NCBI GenBank assembly: GCA_963753285.1
Contig: CAVWBT010000013.1
Location: 191,325-255,324, forward strand
Reading direction: 5' to 3'
Length of the DNA: 64,000 nucleotides
From: JAHEDH01 sp963753285
GTDB lineage: Bacteria; Actinomycetota; Acidimicrobiia; Spongiisociales; ZC4RG35
Under the pieces are notes generated by a model, which made no database searches, was not told the origin of the DNA, and worked only from the letters and a program-made list of their open reading frames with translations. This document shows positions 60,385-64,000 of this stretch, one piece after another. A program made the translations under genes and the position numbers. Within the stretch, counting starts at the first letter, position 1. Every line of letters starts with the position of its first letter.

Positions 60385-60734
60385 GCTCCCTCCTTGATGA
60401 AGGCGATCACCGCTTCGATCTCCTCGTCCGTGAGGTCGTTCTCGGGCATGCTCACGGTGTAGCCGGCCACGATCTGTGCTCCGGGTTCTCGGATCGAGCG
60501 CCGCAGGTACGCATCGTCTGCGATGACCGTGGATCCGTCCTCCAGGAGGACCTCGCTGCCGGCGAGCCCGCTCCAGTCGGGCCCCACCCTGCCGGCGTCG
60601 TGGCAGGCGAGGCAGCCGTTGCCCTGTGCGATCTCGAGGCCGAACGCCGCCTCCGGCGACAACTGCTCATCATCTGAACATCCGGCCAGAGCGGCCGTCA
60701 CGCAGAGAGCTCCGATCAATCGAGTCATTCTCAT
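60381..60734 (-). CDS. Small c-type cytochrome lipoprotein
   Basis: 117 residues (ATG 60734, or 60728). Lipobox TAALAGCSD. One heme c site, Cys41-x2-Cys44-His45 in GNGCLACHDAGRVGPDW. Axial Met probably in YTVSMPENDLTDEE. The C-terminal helix EEIEAVIAFIKEG is typical of class I cytochromes c. Likely electron carrier to an oxidase. First gene of the cytochrome c, Sco, cupredoxin, membrane protein operon. Confidence 0.9.
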   Translation of the reverse strand: MRMTRLIGALCVTAALAGCSDDEQLSPEAAFGLEIAQGNGCLACHDAGRVGPDWSGLAGSEVLLEDGSTVIADDAYLRRSIREPGAQIVAGYTVSMPENDLTDEEIEAVIAFIKEGA

Positions 60735-60793
60735 CTGATGCCAAGTCGTTCATCGCACGGACACGGTTCCCGAGATTCGGGAGGTGGCGCCGG

Positions 60794-61360
60794 TCACTCT
60801 TTGAGGAAGTTCGCCAACAGTGCCTTGCCCTCGGTGGTCATGATCGACTCGGGATGGAACTGGACACCATGGATCGGGAGTTCGGTGTGGCGGATCCCTT
60901 GGATCACATCGTCTTCGATGCTCCAGGCGCACGGCTCGAGGACGTCGGGCAGATCGACCGCCGCCAGCGAGTGGTATCGGGTGGCAGTGAACGGCTGCTC
61001 CAGACCTCTGAACACGCCCCGATCGTCGTGTCTGATCGTCGATGTCTTCCCGTGCTTCGGCTCGGGGGCGAGTGTCACCGTCCCGCCGAACACCCGGGCG
61101 ATCGCCTGATGGCCGAGGCAGACGCCGAGGATCGGCATCTCGTTCCGCCATTCGCTGACGAACGCCTCGGAGTATCCGGCGTCCTCGGGGCGACCCGGGC
61201 CGGGAGAGATGACCAGGCGGTCGGGGGCGACTTCCTCCTTCGCCTGCTGAGGCGTCATGGCGTCGTTCCGGATCACGACGGGGTCGGCCCCGAGCTCGCC
61301 CAGATACTGGACGAGGTTGAAGGTGAACGAGTCGTAGTTGTCGATGACGAGAATGCGCAT
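60794..61360 (-). CDS. Glutamine amidotransferase, anthranilate/aminodeoxychorismate synthase component II
   Basis: 188 residues. Class I GATase triad: Cys81 in PILGVCLGHQAIARVFGG, and His and Glu in GVQFHPESIMTTEG. N-terminal ILVIDNYDSFTFNLVQYLGE is the TrpG/PabA signature. It supplies ammonia for anthranilate or p-aminobenzoate synthesis. Its large-subunit partner is not nearby, so trpG and pabA cannot be separated. Divergent from crgA, which is a usual actinobacterial neighbour. Confidence 0.93.
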   Translation of the reverse strand: MRILVIDNYDSFTFNLVQYLGELGADPVVIRNDAMTPQQAKEEVAPDRLVISPGPGRPEDAGYSEAFVSEWRNEMPILGVCLGHQAIARVFGGTVTLAPEPKHGKTSTIRHDDRGVFRGLEQPFTATRYHSLAAVDLPDVLEPCAWSIEDDVIQGIRHTELPIHGVQFHPESIMTTEGKALLANFLKE

Positions 61361-61464
61361 GGAGTGAGGAATGGGGGGAGAAGCTGAGGATAGGGCGCTT
61401 TCGAGGCGACTACTCTGCGATGAGGGCTCCAGAACGGTGCCCCGCGAGTCGACAACAGTGGAAC

Positions 61465-61713
61465 ATGCCTGAATCCAAGCGCCGCAAGCCGAAGAACGTA
61501 TCGGCCACGAAGTCCCGCACCGCCTACAACGCCGTGCTGAACAAGAACGACGACCCGTCGCCCACCTGGTACGTGGCGGTGATGGCGGGCCTCATGATCG
61601 TCGGAACTCTGCTCGTCCTGGTCCGGTTCGTCTTCGGGTTGGAGCAATACGTGCTCCTGCTCGGCCTCGCACTCATCGCCGCCGGCTTCTTCATGACCAC
61701 GAACTACCGGTAG
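61465..61713 (+). CDS. crgA: CrgA-like cell division protein
   Basis: 82 residues from ATG 61465. Basic N-terminus PESKRRKPKNVSATKSRTAY, then two TM helices (WYVAVMAGLMIVGTLLVLVRF and YVLLLGLALIAAGFFMTTNY). CrgA is an actinobacterial divisome membrane protein that interacts with FtsZ, FtsI and FtsQ. The family usually sits near pknB and trpG, as here. Confidence 0.9.
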   Translation: MPESKRRKPKNVSATKSRTAYNAVLNKNDDPSPTWYVAVMAGLMIVGTLLVLVRFVFGLEQYVLLLGLALIAAGFFMTTNYR

Positions 61714-61902
61714 CTCGGGCTGGCGCCCTCGCCGCTATCGGCCGTCAGCTATCCGCCATCAGCTTCACGCCTCCCGCGCTTTGTGGAGGCAATGGACCAA
61801 AATGCTGACGGAATCTCCCTGCGCCGAATCCTTCAACAGCTGACGGCCGACCGCCGACAGCACCGCAACCCACGAAACACGGCGAACCCGTCGATCAGCG
61901 GA

Positions 61903-62214
61903 TCACGCGTCTGGGCGCCAGACGGGGACCATTTCCTCACGGCAGTGGCGGGGGGCCTTCTCGGTGGAGACGTTGGCGACGGTCATGATCACCTCGGCGC
62001 CACAGACCGTGCACTTGTAGTCCTGGATGACTTCCTTGATGTCGTCGGGATCGATCTCTTCAGGCGTCATCGACAGGATGCGAATGAAGTAGATCGAGAA
62101 GCGCCACACCACGTATCCGATGGCGAGCGCAATGAGCACGTTGAGAACCGTCACGCCGACGATTATCCCACGCCCGGCCCCGTTGCCCGACTCGGGTCCG
62201 GCACGACGGCCCAT
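61903..62214 (-). CDS. Small membrane zinc-ribbon protein
   Basis: 103 residues from ATG 62214 (an earlier ATG at 62250 is less likely). One TM helix IIVGVTVLNVLIALAIGYVV, then YFIRILSMTPEEIDPDDIKE and a C-terminal metal site YKCTVCGAEVIMT ... PRHCREEM. No family recognised beyond the zinc-ribbon pattern. The 189 bases between it and crgA hold no gene. Confidence 0.75.
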   Translation of the reverse strand: MGRRAGPESGNGAGRGIIVGVTVLNVLIALAIGYVVWRFSIYFIRILSMTPEEIDPDDIKEVIQDYKCTVCGAEVIMTVANVSTEKAPRHCREEMVPVWRPDA

Positions 62215-62551
62215 CAGTGAGAACCGGATGCCTCGATTCGAACTGAGCACACATCACCCGAAGCGCACCAGGGCTTCTCCTGGGACGCCCTGCAGCCGAG
62301 CTTCGCGTGCATAATGACGTGGGAGCACTGGTCCTGACGTCTCCGACGATCCGGCGCACCACTCGAAACGCCGAGTACCCGCTCGCAGGTGAGCTGGTCG
62401 AAGAAGCAACCCTGCTTCGGACGAGCTGGAGCCGGTTCCGGCTGGTGGATCGGCGGACGGGCGAGCTCGCCCGATTCGTGATGCGCACGCCGCGGCCGGG
62501 TCGCAGGATGCGCCCGAGCTGGAGATCCGACCCACGAACGGAGATCGCATC

Positions 62552-62773
62552 GTGCTACTCAGCGACGTGCCGTTCTCGACGATCGAGGGCCTCAAGCGCG
62601 ACCTCCGCAACGAGGTCCTTGCGACCTACCGTTGCAACGACGGGTTCCGGCTCGACGTGTATCCGGGACGCGCCGAGTTGAACGTCGAGCCGACGCGTTT
62701 CCCCGCTTCGCTCCGAGTCGCTGTCGTGGCCGGGGTCATCGCACGGGCGCTTCACTCGAACCCGACCCTCTGA
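62552..62773 (+). CDS. Short hypothetical protein (73 aa)
   Basis: GTG 62552 is preceded by GGAGAT at 8 bases. The sequence LLSDVPFSTIEGLKRDLRNE followed by VLATYRCNDGFRLDVYPG and LRVAVVAGVIARALH has normal coding character. The 230 bases upstream (62307-62551) have only a weak Arg-rich frame, and I see nothing firm there. No family recognised. Confidence 0.5.
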   Translation: MLLSDVPFSTIEGLKRDLRNEVLATYRCNDGFRLDVYPGRAELNVEPTRFPASLRVAVVAGVIARALHSNPTL

Positions 62774-62814
62774 CGCGGTCGACGGCAGCGAGCCGAACGC
62801 CCGATCCTCGAGCG

Positions 62815-63993
62815 TCAGACCCGCTCGATGATGGTGCCGTTCGCCATGCCGCCGCCCTCGCACATCGTCTGCAGTCCGTAGCGCCCCCCACTGCGAACGA
62901 GTTCGTGAACCAGCGTCGTCATGAGTCGGGCACCGGATGCGCCGAGGGGGTGCCCGAGCGCGATCGCCCCGCCGTTGACGTTGGTCCGCTCCCACAACGC
63001 CATCGGGTCCGATCCGCCGTGCTCGATCCGCCAGGCAGCGGTGACGGATGCGAACGCCTCGTTGACTTCGAATAGGTCGATGTCGTCGATCGTCATCCCC
63101 GCCCGGTCGAGCGCCTTGGACGTAGCGGGGATCGGGCCGGTGAGCATCATCACCGGATCGACCCCGGCTAGCGAGAACGCCGTGAAGCGCGCCATCGGCT
63201 CGAGCCCCATCTTCTCTGCGGTGTCCTCGTCCATGATCAGCAGCGCAGCCGCGCCGTCCGAGATCTGTGACGAGTTGCCTGCCGTGACGATCCCGTCCGG
63301 CTTGAAGGCGGGCTGGAGGCCGGCAAGTTTCTCGATGGTCGTCTCGAATCGGATGCCCTCGTCGACGGTCATCATCTCGGTCGTGCCGTCGTCGAGCGTG
63401 ACCTCGACCGGGACGATCTGGGTCTCGAACCTGCCTTCGTCGGTGGCCTGGGCGGCCCGCCGATGCGACTCGAGCGACAGCTCGTCGAGTTCCTGGCGCC
63501 CCAGACCCCACTTCTCGGAGATCATCTCGGCGGAGATACCCTGCGGGACAAGTCCGTGTGAGTACCGCTGCTGCATCATCGGACCGAACGGCTGGCCGGG
63601 GCCTTGCTGCATCGTGACGCCCATCGGCACCCGGGTCATCGACTCGACGCCTGCAGCGATCACAACGTCGTACGCCCCGGCCATCACGCCTTGGGCAGCG
63701 AAGTGGGCGGACTGCTGCGATGAGCCACACTGGCGGTCGATCGTGGTGCCGACGACGTCCTCTGGGAACCCGGCGGCCAGCGCGGCGTTACGCCCGACGT
63801 TGACGGCCTGTTCGCCGGTCTGCATCACGCATCCCATGATCACGTCCTCCACGAGGCCGGGATCGAGGTCGTTGCGCTCGACCAGTGCATTCAGCGGGAT
63901 CGAAGCGAGGTCGACCGGATGGATGTTCTTGAGCTTGCCGTTCCGCTTGCCGGAAGGGGTACGGACTGCATCGACGATGACCGCATTGCGCAT
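62815..63993 (-). CDS. Acetyl-CoA C-acyltransferase (thiolase)
   Basis: 392 residues. Nucleophile Cys89 in TTIDRQCGSSQQSAHFAAQG, then GVESMTRVPMG, the His in GGAIALGHPLGASGARL and the second Cys in QTMCEGGGMANGTIIE. N-terminus MRNAVIVDAVRTPSGKRNGK is that of FadA-type thiolases. Catalyses thiolytic cleavage or condensation of acyl-CoA in fatty-acid degradation. The ATG at 63993 is complete, 7 bases inside the window. Confidence 0.95.
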   Translation of the reverse strand: MRNAVIVDAVRTPSGKRNGKLKNIHPVDLASIPLNALVERNDLDPGLVEDVIMGCVMQTGEQAVNVGRNAALAAGFPEDVVGTTIDRQCGSSQQSAHFAAQGVMAGAYDVVIAAGVESMTRVPMGVTMQQGPGQPFGPMMQQRYSHGLVPQGISAEMISEKWGLGRQELDELSLESHRRAAQATDEGRFETQIVPVEVTLDDGTTEMMTVDEGIRFETTIEKLAGLQPAFKPDGIVTAGNSSQISDGAAALLIMDEDTAEKMGLEPMARFTAFSLAGVDPVMMLTGPIPATSKALDRAGMTIDDIDLFEVNEAFASVTAAWRIEHGGSDPMALWERTNVNGGAIALGHPLGASGARLMTTLVHELVRSGGRYGLQTMCEGGGMANGTIIERV

Positions 63994-64000
63994 GGAGACT

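Noticed and set aside
62307..62551. Coding frame beginning MHNDVGALV upstream of the small 62552 gene
   Set aside because: It becomes Arg/Ser-rich nonsense and has no clear ribosome-binding site. Not supported as a gene.

Overview
This window is a stretch of actinobacterial chromosome with high GC and dense, overlapping genes. The markers are the fhaA-fhaB-pstP-ftsW-pbpA-pknB block (49373-55915), crgA next to a trpG/pabA gene (60794-61713), and a SigB/SigF-type sigma factor with a partner-switching cassette (799-2929). Several tiny zinc-ribbon proteins and a light-driven ion pump suggest an aquatic lineage, plausibly class Acidimicrobiia (Ilumatobacter-like). That placement is inferred from gene content and was not tested by a search.

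Layout. 1-2929: a RibD_C-type reductase cut by the window edge, a small zinc protein, then a sigma factor carrying its own N-terminal anti-sigma-like domain, with STAS and HATPase-like partners. 2982-8193: class II photolyase, an SDR/DUF2867 protein, a FadD-type acyl-CoA ligase and a hotdog protein in one run of overlapping genes. 8245-12443: histidine kinase, REC-HDOD and REC-degenerate-HD proteins. 12452-16521 (minus strand): a glycosidase-like lipoprotein, an SRPBCC protein, and a YedY-like molybdoenzyme with its cytochrome b. 16661-27426: membrane and secreted proteins, FAD oxidoreductase with a divergent LysR, siderophore-interacting protein, tryptophanase, and an adenylate cyclase between two paralogous 62-residue membrane proteins. 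27625-29026: an IS256-family insertion sequence. 29183-30714: tRNA-Arg, a lipoprotein, tRNA-Ser(GCT) and an EamA transporter.

30788-42741 is a decayed integrative island in the tRNA-Ser(TGA) gene. A 61-bp copy of the tRNA 3' half lies at the left end, the intact tRNA at the right end, and a broken tyrosine recombinase sits beside the intact tRNA. Cargo: a TacAT-like toxin-antitoxin pair, a CPBP protease, a serine beta-lactamase-like enzyme with MBOAT-like neighbours, a broken two-component system, several other broken genes, and an IS110 element.

42865-49210 returns to backbone: tRNA-Ser(CGA), tRNA-Ser(GGA), tadA, a KR2-like sodium-pumping rhodopsin with the NDQ motif, the SRP RNA, menG/ubiE-like methyltransferase, serS and tRNA-Leu. 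49373-56729 is the cell-division and Ser/Thr-kinase cluster plus mutY. 56750-60734 is an ECF sigma/anti-sigma pair followed by copper and cytochrome-oxidase assembly genes (PCuAC, Sco, cupredoxin, cytochrome c). 60794-63993 holds trpG/pabA, crgA, two small proteins and a thiolase.

Single-base frame disruptions occur in the histidine kinase (near 8555), the cyclase (GGGG at 25974-25977) and the IS256 transposase (near 27837), and are much denser in the island. Isolated backbone cases may be sequencing errors. The island pattern, with nonsense changes and internal deletions, looks like real decay.
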